Positions 9,368 to 17,537 of a DNA stretch of 64,000 nt are shown here, one piece after another. Under the pieces are notes generated by a model. It had not been told where the DNA came from and did no database searches. It saw nothing but the letters and a program-made list of their open reading frames with translations. This DNA is from Anaerolineae bacterium (GTDB taxonomy: Bacteria; Chloroflexota; Anaerolineae; Promineifilales; Promineifilaceae), in contig JAHDWL010000002.1 of assembly GCA_023384355.1 (NCBI GenBank), positions 95,667 through 159,666 on the forward strand. The letters are read 5' to 3'. The stretch's first letter is position 1; each line of letters opens with the position of its first letter. The translations under genes and the position numbers were made by a program.

Positions 9368-9812
9368 CAGATAAATCTCCGCGGTGAGCGTCGAGGTAGG
9401 ATTGCAGGATAAGGGTCGCGGCGACGGCGTCAACACGATCCTTGACTTTTCGGCCGCGCCGCCCCTGGGCGTGCAGCGCGTTTGTGGCTGCGACTGTGGT
9501 CAGGCTTTCGTCCCAAAACTCGACGGGTATATCGATGTGGCGGCCAAGCTCTTCGGTGTAGTCGCGCACCCACGCAGCCCGTTGGCCTTCCTGACCACCA
9601 AGTGTGATGGGCAGGCCGATGATCACCAGACGGATATCATGGGCCTCGAAGAGCGCCGCGTATCGGTCGAAATCCTCGGAGCGGGAGCTGCGCCTGATGA
9701 CTGAATGGGGCGAGGCGATCGTGCGCGTCGTGTCGCTCAGCGCGACGCCAATGCGTTTCTCTCCCAGGTCCAGGGCGGCAACTCGTCCGGGTTTGTCGGT
9801 CGTGCTCGTCAT
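9345..9812 (-). CDS. ruvX: Holliday junction resolvase-like RuvX/YqgF
   Basis: 155 residues, the normal size of the family. The RNase H-like fold is visible in LDLGEKRIGVAL (Asp15), IIGLPITLGGQEG, FWDESLTT and the final acidic motif KDRVDAVAA. The family resolves Holliday junctions in vitro and is also linked to pre-16S rRNA 5' processing; either role would be cytoplasmic. It is read in the alaS-mltG train. A 107-bp gap upstream contains a 9-bp-stem hairpin. Confidence 0.92.
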   Translation of the reverse strand: MTSTTDKPGRVAALDLGEKRIGVALSDTTRTIASPHSVIRRSSRSEDFDRYAALFEAHDIRLVIIGLPITLGGQEGQRAAWVRDYTEELGRHIDIPVEFWDESLTTVAATNALHAQGRRGRKVKDRVDAVAATLILQSYLDAHRGDLSDDEQSPQ

Positions 9813-9831
9813 GATGGTGTCGACATTCGTA

Positions 9832-9873
9832 TCAGCCGCGATCAGTATCTCTCAGGACGTCCCGCGCGGCTGA
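9832..9873 (-). other. stem-loop upstream of ruvX
   Basis: A perfect 9-bp inverted repeat (TCAGCCGCG at 9832-9840 with CGCGGCTGA at 9865-9873) encloses 24 nt in the gap between the 393-residue protein gene and ruvX. It lacks a following T run on either strand, so it is not an intrinsic terminator. It could be an mRNA processing or stability element. Confidence 0.5.
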
Positions 9874-9919
9874 ATGGTTTCCCTACGTTCGACCACCCTT
9901 CACCCGTCTTTCAAGTTAC

Positions 9920-11101
9920 TCAGGGCAGTATCTCCACTTCTATTTGCCCGGCGCGAAGCGGGAGCCGCCCGGACCACGCCTGCCACCAGCCGGGTTCGAG
10001 ATCGATCACCGGCGGCACAGCCAGAGGAATCACGTCGGTTAAAAAATCATCAGCCTCGGCCGCTCGTCGTGCGCGCAATTGTTCCGACAGAACAGTGTGG
10101 TCGATTGTCGGACGGCCGATCGCATTGGCTGTCATCTGAAATGTACCGGGGAGCGCGTCGCGGGTCGGTTCGATTTGCAGGCGAAGGCTGTTCAGGTCCG
10201 GTTCATAACCGTCAGGGAACATGCCCGCCAGCGCATCATGAGCCACGCGGCGAAGATCTGCAAGGGGCACGGCCGTGCCGGTTACATCGGCGTGCAATAT
10301 CAATTCGGATTGACCGGCTTGGGTGAAGGATTCTTCAGTGATTTCGACGCTGATGGAGGACGGGATCAACATCTCTCCCGGTTCAAGACGGGCGCCCAGG
10401 AAGTCGTGGGCGGCGGCGGAAATACCCTGTACAGCCTGGGCGTGGATGCGCTGCTGATCAGCAGTTGGGTCGCCGGTGATCGCGCCGGATGCCTCCCAAT
10501 CGATGGCGTGACGGATCGTCCGGCCGGGCACGACCGTGCCGTCCGTGGCGTTCGTGGTGGTGCCGGTCGACAGGTCCAGAATCACCTGGGCCGGCAAGGC
10601 GGCCGGGCGCAGGGTGACGACAGCCCGCGGAACCAGAAAAATCATCGACAGGGCGAGGAGGCCGACAAGCAGAAAGCAGGCGAAGAGGCCGCTGAGAAAC
10701 CATAGTCTGGCGCGTCGGTCGGCCGTTGCGGGGATGTCCTCCCCACCGGTGACCAGATCGATCGGCCGGCGCTCCTCGCCAGGCAAAAATCCAATCCACT
10801 CGGCGCGGCGGCTGCCGCGCCGCCAGCCGGGACGGTAATGCTCAGCCAGCGTCAGGTTGGCGAAAGCCGGCAGGCCGAGCGCTCGCGCCTGCCGGGCCAG
10901 CGCCCGGTCGCTCGTGACCAGGCCGATATCCAGCCGCTCCCGATCGGCCAGCCGCCGCAGCAATACCAGGTCGACGTCGCAGGGCTGAAGCTTGCGGCCG
11001 GGCGTGATGAGCACTGTTCGGACGCGGTCGCCCCGTAACAGTCGGTCACGCACCGAAAAAAAAGTATCCGACGGGTCCAGTTCAATTGCGCGCAAGGCCA
11101 T
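9920..11101 (-). CDS. single-TM protein between alaS and ruvX, possibly baseplate-J-like
   Basis: 393 residues. The cytoplasmic N-terminal ~130 residues include VTSDRALARQARALGLP, reminiscent of a Rossmann/PIN-like fold with conserved acidic spots. A membrane helix follows at about 133-157, then an extracytoplasmic domain with GRTIRHAIDWEASG and repeated beta-rich segments. I recall chloroflexal proteins of this layout being labelled baseplate J/gp47 family because of the C-terminal part, but no phage context exists here and I do not assign a function. It starts 62 bp after alaS with no promoter seen, so it is likely co-transcribed. Confidence 0.65.
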   Translation of the reverse strand: MALRAIELDPSDTFFSVRDRLLRGDRVRTVLITPGRKLQPCDVDLVLLRRLADRERLDIGLVTSDRALARQARALGLPAFANLTLAEHYRPGWRRGSRRAEWIGFLPGEERRPIDLVTGGEDIPATADRRARLWFLSGLFACFLLVGLLALSMIFLVPRAVVTLRPAALPAQVILDLSTGTTTNATDGTVVPGRTIRHAIDWEASGAITGDPTADQQRIHAQAVQGISAAAHDFLGARLEPGEMLIPSSISVEITEESFTQAGQSELILHADVTGTAVPLADLRRVAHDALAGMFPDGYEPDLNSLRLQIEPTRDALPGTFQMTANAIGRPTIDHTVLSEQLRARRAAEADDFLTDVIPLAVPPVIDLEPGWWQAWSGRLPLRAGQIEVEILP

Positions 11102-11163
11102 AAACGCTTTCGGATCGAATCGCCACCCGCGGGTTGATAGTTACTGATGAAATCGTATCGCCC

Positions 11164-13863
11164 TTAATTAAGAGCCGCCTCGACCAACCCGGCAACGGCC
11201 GCCAGCGCGTCCCCCAGTTTTTCAGGGTGATGGCCGCCGGCCTGGGCCAGGTTGGGTCGACCTCCGCCGCTGCCGCCGACAATCCCGGCCACCTCGCGAA
11301 CGATATTGCCGGCCTTGACGCCGCGGGCGATCAGGTCATCGGTGACTGAGGCGACGATCACCGGCTTGCCGTCACTGATCATGCCGAGCACGACCACGCC
11401 TGATTTCTCCCGGTCACGAAACCAGTCGGTCATCTCGCGCAGCCGTTCGACGCTCTGCGCCTCCACCTTGGCCGCCAGGACGGTAACGTCGCGCACCTTC
11501 ATTACCCCGCCGAGCAGCACGTCGAACTGGCCGCGCGCCAGGCGGCGATTCGCCGCGTCCAGCTCGCGTTCCTGCGATCGATCATGCTCCAGCAGCGTCT
11601 CCAACCTGTTTTCAAGCTCGACGACCGGCGTATTCAGCTTGCTCGCCAGCCGGTCGAGCAAGTTGAGGCGGTCAGTCACGAACTCATACGCACCGCGGCC
11701 GGTGACGGCCTCGACGCGACGGACGCCTGCGCCGACCGCTTCCTCGGTGACGAAGCGAAATAGACCGATCTCGCCAGTCTCACCCACGTGCAAGCCGCCG
11801 CACAGTTCAAAGCTGTAGGGGAGTGATTCCTTGCCCGGTGTCGGATCGGCGACCGTGACAGTGCGGACGATATCGCCGTACTTTTCGCCGAACAAGGCCA
11901 TGGCTCCGGCGGCGATTGCCTCCTTCTGACCCATGTAGGCGATGTTGACGGGATAGTTGGCCAAGACGGCCCTGTTGATGGCCGCTTCAATCCGGCCGAG
12001 CGCCTCCCGGCCGAGCGCTTGGTCGTGGGTGAAATCGAATCGCAGCCGGTCGGGGGCTACCAGCGAACCGGCCTGCGCCACGTGCTTGCCCAGATGAGCA
12101 CGCAGCTCGCGGTGGAGCAGGTGGGTGGCGGTGTGGTTGCGACGAATATCCGCTCGCCGCTCCCGATCTACTTCCAGGGTAACGACTTCGCCCTCCTTGA
12201 TCTCCCCGGCTACTACGACGCCACTATGCACGATCAGGCCGGCCACCGGCCTGCGCACATCCCGAACTTCCACCTCGCCGCCAAACGTGTTGGTGACGCG
12301 GCCCGTATCACTGACTTCGCCGCCGGATTCAACATAGAAGGGTGTCGCCGTGGTGACGATCTCAACGGGTTGACCGACTCGCACCACTTCGACCCGTTTG
12401 CCGTCGCTGATGAGACCCAGCACAGTCGTTTGCAACGACGCGCCGGTGTAAGGGTCGTAATCGACCCCGCTTTCATCCAGCCGGCCGGTCGAGACGAGCG
12501 ACAGCAACATGTCGCCATATATGCTTTGGCCGACTTCGTAACCGGCAAACGCGCCGCTGCCGCTGGCCAAAGCATGAGCCTCGCGCGCGGCGTTGTATCC
12601 TTCCTCATCCACGGCCATACCGTGTTGTTCCAGCGCTTCGTCGCGGGTCAATTCCAGCGGCAAGCCGTGGGTAGCGTAGAGGTTGAACGCCAGGTCACCG
12701 GGCACAACCGTTTCGCCGCGGCTGTGCAGATCGTCGAGAATCTGGTCGAGATGCAGCAAGCCGCTGTCGAGAGTGCGGTTGAAGCGCTCTTCCTCGCGCT
12801 GCAACGTGTGGAGGATCAGGTCGCGGCGCAGGCGCAATTCGGGATAGGCCTCACCCATCTGCTCGATATAGACTTCGGCCACCTGGCCCAGGAACGGCGC
12901 GTGGAAACCGACCTTGCGGCCGAAGCGCGCCGCCCGGCGGATGATCATGCGCAGAACATAACCCGCGCCGGTATTGCCGGGTTGCACGCCATCGGCGATG
13001 AGGAAGGTCGCCGCGCGGCCGTGGTCAGCGATGACGCGGTAGCCGACGTACTGCTCCGCCCGTTGGGCGTCGCTGTCGCCCAGCAACTGCTGGATACGGT
13101 TCATCGCCGGGACGAACAGGTCGGTGTCGTAGTTGCTCTCCACGCCCTGTATGACGCGGACCAGCCGCTCCATGCCCATGCCTGTATCGACCGACGGCCT
13201 GGGTAACGGGATGAGCGTGCCGTCCGGTTGGGCGTCGAACTGCATGAAGACGAGGTTCCATACCTCGACATAGTTGGGGTAGTCGTCATTATTGACGCCG
13301 GCGGGTGTGATGTCCTGCATATCGCCGGAGTAATAATGAACCTCGGAACAAGGGCCGCACGGGCCAACGTCGCCCATGGCCCAGAAGTTGTCCTTCTTGC
13401 CGAAGCGCAGGATACGGTCGGTGGGCAGGTAGCGCTCCCACAGTTCGGCCGCCTCGTCGTCGTCGGTGTAAACGGTGGCAAAGAGCCGCTCCGGTTCCAG
13501 TTTCATGACGCCGGTCAGAAATGTCCAGGCGTAGTCGATCGCTTCGCGTTTGAAATAATCGCCGAAGGAAAAGTTGCCGAGCATCTCGAAAAAGGTGTGG
13601 TGGCGGGCCGAGGGGCCGACGTTTTCCAGATCGTTTTGCTTGCCCTGCACGCGCATGACCTTCTGGGCAGTAGTGGCGCGGCTGTACGGTCGCTTCTCCT
13701 TGCCCAGGAATACATCGACGAACTGGTTCATCCCGGCATTGGTGAACAGCAGCGTCGGGTTGTCGCGCTGTGGCAATGGGGCGCTGGGCACCACTTCGTG
13801 GTTCAGCTCGTTAAAATAATCAAGAAACGCCTTGCGAATTTCGTTACTGGTTGTCGGTCTCAT
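11164..13863 (-). CDS. alaS: alanyl-tRNA synthetase
   Basis: 899 residues, full length. It charges tRNA-Ala. Class II motifs are visible: motif 1 near TNAGMNQF (41-48), motif 2 RHHTFFEMLGNFSF (87-100) and motif 3 DTGMGMERL (226-234). The editing domain carries its zinc/active-site residues HTATH (His577, His581) and CGGLH (Cys688, His692). A C-terminal coiled coil and C-Ala-type glycine-rich region (GGSGGGRPNLAQAGG) complete the family layout. The ATG at 13863 follows GGAG at 13869-13872. The gene heads a long minus-strand operon and is preceded by two promoters with a terminator hairpin between them. Confidence 0.97.
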   Translation of the reverse strand: MRPTTSNEIRKAFLDYFNELNHEVVPSAPLPQRDNPTLLFTNAGMNQFVDVFLGKEKRPYSRATTAQKVMRVQGKQNDLENVGPSARHHTFFEMLGNFSFGDYFKREAIDYAWTFLTGVMKLEPERLFATVYTDDDEAAELWERYLPTDRILRFGKKDNFWAMGDVGPCGPCSEVHYYSGDMQDITPAGVNNDDYPNYVEVWNLVFMQFDAQPDGTLIPLPRPSVDTGMGMERLVRVIQGVESNYDTDLFVPAMNRIQQLLGDSDAQRAEQYVGYRVIADHGRAATFLIADGVQPGNTGAGYVLRMIIRRAARFGRKVGFHAPFLGQVAEVYIEQMGEAYPELRLRRDLILHTLQREEERFNRTLDSGLLHLDQILDDLHSRGETVVPGDLAFNLYATHGLPLELTRDEALEQHGMAVDEEGYNAAREAHALASGSGAFAGYEVGQSIYGDMLLSLVSTGRLDESGVDYDPYTGASLQTTVLGLISDGKRVEVVRVGQPVEIVTTATPFYVESGGEVSDTGRVTNTFGGEVEVRDVRRPVAGLIVHSGVVVAGEIKEGEVVTLEVDRERRADIRRNHTATHLLHRELRAHLGKHVAQAGSLVAPDRLRFDFTHDQALGREALGRIEAAINRAVLANYPVNIAYMGQKEAIAAGAMALFGEKYGDIVRTVTVADPTPGKESLPYSFELCGGLHVGETGEIGLFRFVTEEAVGAGVRRVEAVTGRGAYEFVTDRLNLLDRLASKLNTPVVELENRLETLLEHDRSQERELDAANRRLARGQFDVLLGGVMKVRDVTVLAAKVEAQSVERLREMTDWFRDREKSGVVVLGMISDGKPVIVASVTDDLIARGVKAGNIVREVAGIVGGSGGGRPNLAQAGGHHPEKLGDALAAVAGLVEAALN

Positions 13864-13878
13864 AATTACTCCGGATGA

Positions 13879-13908
13879 ATTCTAGCAGATAACCCCCGGG
13901 CCTGTCAG
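13879..13908 (-). promoter_or_regulatory. proximal alaS promoter (P2)
   Basis: A -35 CTGACA (13903-13908) and extended -10 TGC-TAGAAT (TAGAAT at 13879-13884) are separated by 18 bp. The predicted start, near 13872, would leave only about 9 nt before the ATG, placing the Shine-Dalgarno at the very 5' end. The -35 lies within a palindrome, CTGTCAG-GT-CTGACAG, at 13902-13917. Confidence 0.5.
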
Positions 13909-13916
13909 GTCTGACA

Positions 13917-13956
13917 GAAACAAAAACCGCCAGACCAATCACTCAGTCTGGCGGTT
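13917..13956 (-). terminator. intrinsic terminator in the alaS leader (attenuator candidate)
   Basis: An 11-bp perfect stem (13946-13956 with 13925-13935) closes a 10-nt loop. On the minus strand it runs into TTTTTGTTT; the plus-strand side has no equivalent T run. No minus-strand gene lies upstream for 16 kb, so the hairpin does not end another gene. It lies between the distal promoter and alaS. The leader segment at 14003-14010 can pair over 8 bases with 13944-13951, which would break the 5' arm of the stem. Confidence 0.7.
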
Positions 13957-14070
13957 GCCGTTTCGCGTTTGATGTTGTGGGCGGGTCAAGCAACGTCTCC
14001 GACCAGACTGGATGTCCGGCCGGCGGCTGCAAATTGCGGGTGCTTGGACGTTAAGCTTAACACAGAGAGA

Positions 14071-14099
14071 AATATAACAATTGAGGTGAAATGCGTCAA
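14071..14099 (-). promoter_or_regulatory. distal alaS promoter (P1)
   Basis: On the minus strand, -35 TTGACG (14094-14099) and -10 TATATT (14071-14076) have an exact 17-bp spacer. Transcription from about 14064 would make a ~200-nt leader that must pass the terminator hairpin before alaS. Confidence 0.7.
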
Positions 14100-14136
14100 G
14101 GCGGATCAAATGACCACAAAAAACTATTGCCGATGC

Positions 14137-14142
14137 TATAAT
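14137..14142 (+). promoter_or_regulatory. extended -10 promoter for a leaderless GNAT gene
   Basis: A perfect TATAAT preceded by TGC forms an extended -10; no good -35 is present. The expected start site, seven bases on, coincides with the A of the ATG at 14149, suggesting a leaderless mRNA. Confidence 0.55.
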
Positions 14143-14148
14143 AAACCA

Positions 14149-14685
14149 ATGCTCATCCTCGAAACCAACCGTCTTCGCCTTCGCCGGCTGGTCCCTGACG
14201 ACCTTGACGCGCTTTACGCTCTCTATCGCGACCCTGAAATGCGGCTCTACTTTCCCCAAGAAGGTGTGTCACCCGACCGCACACTGACCTATGAGGAGAC
14301 GAAAGAAGAACTGGAGTGGTTTCTCAACGGCCACCCCAAGCGGCCGGAACTAGGGTTGTGGGCGACGATCCTAAAGGAGACCGGCGCGTTCATCGGCCGC
14401 TGCGGATTGCTGCCGTGGACGATAGACGGCCAGGACGAGGTAGAGGTCGCCTATATGATCGACAAGGCGTATTGGGGATGCGGTTACGGCAGCGAGGCGG
14501 CGCGGGGCATCCGCGACTATGCCTTTCAGCAATTGGGCCTGACACGCCTCATCTGTTGCATTGATTCAGAGAATACCGGTTCGGTCAAGGTCGCCGGAGC
14601 CATCGGCATGACCTTCGAACGGGAGGCCGTCGATGATTTGGGGCCTTTCCTAATCTATTCGATGACCAAGCCGGGCGGTGAATGA
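14149..14685 (+). CDS. GNAT N-acetyltransferase (RimJ/RimL-like)
   Basis: 178 residues of the acetyltransferase type that modifies ribosomal protein N-termini or small amines using acetyl-CoA. It begins LETNRLRLRRLVPDD, the usual RimJ/RimL opening, and carries the acetyl-CoA loop in a WGCGYGSEAARGIRDYAF context with the typical IDSENTGSVKVAGAIGM region. A longer in-frame start at 13969 would add a low-quality N-terminus reading through the alaS promoter region, so I use the ATG at 14149. The substrate is unknown. It is divergent from alaS. Confidence 0.85.
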   Translation: MLILETNRLRLRRLVPDDLDALYALYRDPEMRLYFPQEGVSPDRTLTYEETKEELEWFLNGHPKRPELGLWATILKETGAFIGRCGLLPWTIDGQDEVEVAYMIDKAYWGCGYGSEAARGIRDYAFQQLGLTRLICCIDSENTGSVKVAGAIGMTFEREAVDDLGPFLIYSMTKPGGE

Positions 14686-14770
14686 CGGCGTGTGACTTAT
14701 AGTTTTGTCGTTGTCATTTCGTATCCGGGTGGAAACAGTTGGGATTTAGGTGAATTGATATCAAGGTCAT

Positions 14771-15850
14771 GTGACTGAGCAGGTAATTACAACCATTGAG
14801 CAGGTGTCCACCACGTGGCTGACCAGGGTGCTGAGACGCAGCGGCGCGCTGACCCAAGGGGAGGTCGTCGATGTGGCAATCGATTCGACCGAGCGGATTC
14901 TGTCCACGAGTAACCGTATTCGCATAGCCTACTCGGACGATGCCGAAGGCCAGTTGCTGGCACGATTGTTCCTGAAAACGGTTGATGCCGATATGGAGGA
15001 TGAGACCTTTGGTCCATCCGAAGTCAATTACTACACACGGGACTATCTTGACCTGGCCGGCGCGCCGATTCCCCGCTGCTATGATGCACTGTTTTCCGAA
15101 GAAGAGCGGCGTTATCATCTGCTGCTAGATGACCTGTCCGAAACCCACATCGAGGCCAAGCACAGGGAACCGACGCTGGAATATGGACTAGACCTGGCTG
15201 AGGCTTTCGCCTGTCTCCACGCTCACCGCTGGAGGGCACGTCGGTTCGGTGAATTCGGCGATCGCCTGCCGGCCGAAGAACAAATCGCCCGTTTCGTTGA
15301 GGTGGCGCGGCCGGGTGCCGGTCATATCCTTGGCGAGTTTTCGAGCGAATTGAAACCCCATTGGCCGGCGGCAATCGATGAAATTTTGAGGTTTCATCCA
15401 GCGGCGATGATCAACCGCGCGCGCGACGACAACGGCTTCACCTTGATCCATGGTGATCCTAACTGGAACAATATTCTGGTTCCCCGTAACGCGGGGAAAC
15501 CGATCTATCTCATCGATCGCCAGCCGTTCGACTGGAGCCTGACTGTCTGGCTGGGTGCGTATGACCTGGCCTATTCGCTCGTGCTCGATTGGGATGTCGA
15601 CGAACGACGGCGGCATGAGACGGCAGTATTGCGTCATTATTACGACCAACTCCTCGCGCGCGGCGTTGCGGATTACAGTTGGGAAAAGCTGTGGGATGAT
15701 TATCGATTGTCCGTGGCGATCTGCGTCTATGTGGCTATTGAGTGGTGTCGGGGCGGAATCAACCATGCGTGGACGCATGTCTGGTTGCCGATGCTGCAAC
15801 AGGCACTAACCGCTTGTGATGATCTGAACTGCCGCGAGTTGTGGATGTGA
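14771..15850 (+). CDS. aminoglycoside phosphotransferase-family (APH/choline kinase-like) enzyme
   Basis: 359 residues with a kinase-like fold. The catalytic loop LIHGDPNWNNI is a Brenner motif with catalytic Asp, and the following IDRQPFDW carries the metal-binding Asp. An N-lobe with LLARLFLKT precedes it. Such enzymes phosphorylate a small hydroxylated substrate; which one cannot be read from sequence. The start is GTG at 14771, with AAGGT 5 bases upstream; the overlapping ATG at 14769 is out of frame and stops at once. No neighbour suggests antibiotic resistance, so I would not call it a resistance gene. Confidence 0.8.
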   Translation: MTEQVITTIEQVSTTWLTRVLRRSGALTQGEVVDVAIDSTERILSTSNRIRIAYSDDAEGQLLARLFLKTVDADMEDETFGPSEVNYYTRDYLDLAGAPIPRCYDALFSEEERRYHLLLDDLSETHIEAKHREPTLEYGLDLAEAFACLHAHRWRARRFGEFGDRLPAEEQIARFVEVARPGAGHILGEFSSELKPHWPAAIDEILRFHPAAMINRARDDNGFTLIHGDPNWNNILVPRNAGKPIYLIDRQPFDWSLTVWLGAYDLAYSLVLDWDVDERRRHETAVLRHYYDQLLARGVADYSWEKLWDDYRLSVAICVYVAIEWCRGGINHAWTHVWLPMLQQALTACDDLNCRELWM

Positions 15851-15876
15851 CATTGATCACCTTAAACAGGTGCTAA

Positions 15877-15906
15877 TTGTCCTGAAACTGCCCGGTGATG
15901 TATGAT
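15877..15906 (+). promoter_or_regulatory. promoter of the class II aldolase gene
   Basis: A -35 TTGTCC (15877-15882) and -10 TATGAT (15901-15906) with an 18-bp spacer lie about 120 bp before the aldolase start. Confidence 0.5.
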
Positions 15907-16025
15907 ATCCTTTAATCTGAAATTACAGATTGACCCATCGAAACAATCCGGCCGCGTCCGCATCGTTACCTGTTGCAAACAAGCGGCCGACCTGCTATTA
16001 AAACTACTCAAAAGGAGATACAAGC

Positions 16026-17438
16026 ATGAAGGCAAATTCAGTTGACGAGCTTATGCGCTATCTGGATGGCGTCGTCAGCGTCGATCGGGATATCGTCACC
16101 GTTCGCCACGAACCGGCGGTGCGCGAGAAAATTGACGGTCTAATTCAAACGGCCGTTTTTGGCGAAGGCCTAACGCGTGACACAGCCCGCTGGCTAATAT
16201 GGGAGATTGCCCAGGACCTCGGCATCTTCCCGTCGTCGATCCACCAGCTCTACATGGCGATCGGCCGCGGCGATGTGCCGACGACGTTCACTGTTCCGGC
16301 GATGAATATCCGCGCCATGAACTATAATTCGTCGCGCGCTGTCTTCCGCGCCGCCAACAAGTTCAACGTCGGGGCGATGCTGTTCGAGATCGCCCGCAGC
16401 GAGATCGGTTACACAGGACAGCGCCCGATGGAATACACATGCAGCGTCCTGGCGGCGGCGATTAAGGAGGGGTATCGGGGACCGGTGTTCATCCAGGGCG
16501 ATCACTTCCAGATATCGGCCAGCCGCTACAAGACGGCCCCCGATGCCGAAGTGCAGGCAGTGAAGGACCTGATGGTTGAGGCGGTCGCCGCCGGGTTCTA
16601 CAACATCGATATCGACACCTCGACGCTGGTTGACCTCAGCTACCCAACGCTGGACGAGCAGCAGAATGTGAACTACACCCTCTGCGCCCGACTGACTGAG
16701 TATGTGCGCGAGATCGAGCCGGAAGGGATCAACATCTCCCTCGGCGGCGAGATCGGCGAGGTTGGTCACAAGAATTCGACCGTCGAAGAGCTTCATGCCT
16801 TCATGCAGGGGTATCAACGGGAGTTGGCTGCCGGTTTGCCCGGCATCGCCAAGATCTCCGTCCAGACCGGCACGAGCCATGGCGGTGTTGTCCTGCCCGA
16901 CGGCACGCTGGCCCAGGTGAAGGTCGATTTCGACACCCTGCGCGACTTGAGCCGTGTCGCCCGCGATGACTATGGCATGGGCGGTGCGGTACAGCATGGG
17001 GCGTCGACCCTGCCGCCGAGCGCGTTCAACAAGTTTCCGGAGATCGGCACGGTTGAGATTCATCTGGCGACTAACTTCCAGAACATCGTTTTCGATTATC
17101 TGCCGCAAGAGCTGGTTGACGAGGCCTACGCTTATTTGCGCGAACATCACAAGGATGAGTGGAAGCCTGGCAAAACCGACGAGCAAAGCCTGTATTCCGC
17201 CCGCAAGCGTGCCATTGGCCCGTTCAAGGCTCAGTGGTGGAATATGGATGAAGCCAAGCTGGATGAGATCGGCGGGGTCTTACAGGAGCAGTTCGAGTTT
17301 CTGTTCGATCAGTTGAACGTCAAGGGAACGCGCGATGTGGTCGAGCAGGTGACGACGCGGGTCGTCATCCACCAGCCCAAGCCGGCCGAAGCGGCCGCTG
17401 CTGTGGTCGCCGAGGACGTAAAAGACCTGGCGGACTAG
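16026..17438 (+). CDS. fba: class II fructose-bisphosphate aldolase family protein
   Basis: 470 residues. The zinc-dependent aldolase fold is indicated by IQGDHFQ (zinc His), DIDTSTLVD, GGEIGEVGHKN (Glu), QTGTSHGG (His) and QHGAST, in the correct order. The family splits fructose- or tagatose-1,6-bisphosphate in glycolysis and gluconeogenesis. It is longer than E. coli Fba (about 360), with an extra helical N-terminus of about 90 residues and an Ala/Glu-rich tail, so the substrate could differ. AAAAGGAG lies 7 bases before the ATG. It ends in a strong hairpin, and a class I fructose-bisphosphatase gene lies 9 kb downstream. Confidence 0.85.
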   Translation: MKANSVDELMRYLDGVVSVDRDIVTVRHEPAVREKIDGLIQTAVFGEGLTRDTARWLIWEIAQDLGIFPSSIHQLYMAIGRGDVPTTFTVPAMNIRAMNYNSSRAVFRAANKFNVGAMLFEIARSEIGYTGQRPMEYTCSVLAAAIKEGYRGPVFIQGDHFQISASRYKTAPDAEVQAVKDLMVEAVAAGFYNIDIDTSTLVDLSYPTLDEQQNVNYTLCARLTEYVREIEPEGINISLGGEIGEVGHKNSTVEELHAFMQGYQRELAAGLPGIAKISVQTGTSHGGVVLPDGTLAQVKVDFDTLRDLSRVARDDYGMGGAVQHGASTLPPSAFNKFPEIGTVEIHLATNFQNIVFDYLPQELVDEAYAYLREHHKDEWKPGKTDEQSLYSARKRAIGPFKAQWWNMDEAKLDEIGGVLQEQFEFLFDQLNVKGTRDVVEQVTTRVVIHQPKPAEAAAAVVAEDVKDLAD

Positions 17439-17478
17439 TGGCGCTAACCCCTTTGAGCAGTTTTTGGGTAGTTATTGA

Positions 17479-17519
17479 AGGAAAGATCGGTGACCGAATG
17501 CAGGTCACCGATCTTTCCT
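17479..17519 (+). terminator. hairpin terminator after the aldolase gene
   Basis: A 17-bp perfect stem (17479-17495 with 17503-17519) with a 7-nt loop. The T content after the stem is modest (CGTTTATA), so termination strength is uncertain. Confidence 0.65.
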
Positions 17520-17537
17520 CGTTTATATACGTTCCGA

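Noticed and set aside
13917..14064. T-box riboswitch for alaS
   Set aside because: The terminator 5' arm contains ACCGCC next to CGGCA, which superficially resembles the T-box bulge, but the essential UGGN sequence is absent and there is no stem I with a specifier loop.
14771..15850. Aminoglycoside resistance gene
   Set aside because: Only the generic APH catalytic loop is present and the context is chromosomal metabolism, so no resistance claim is supported.
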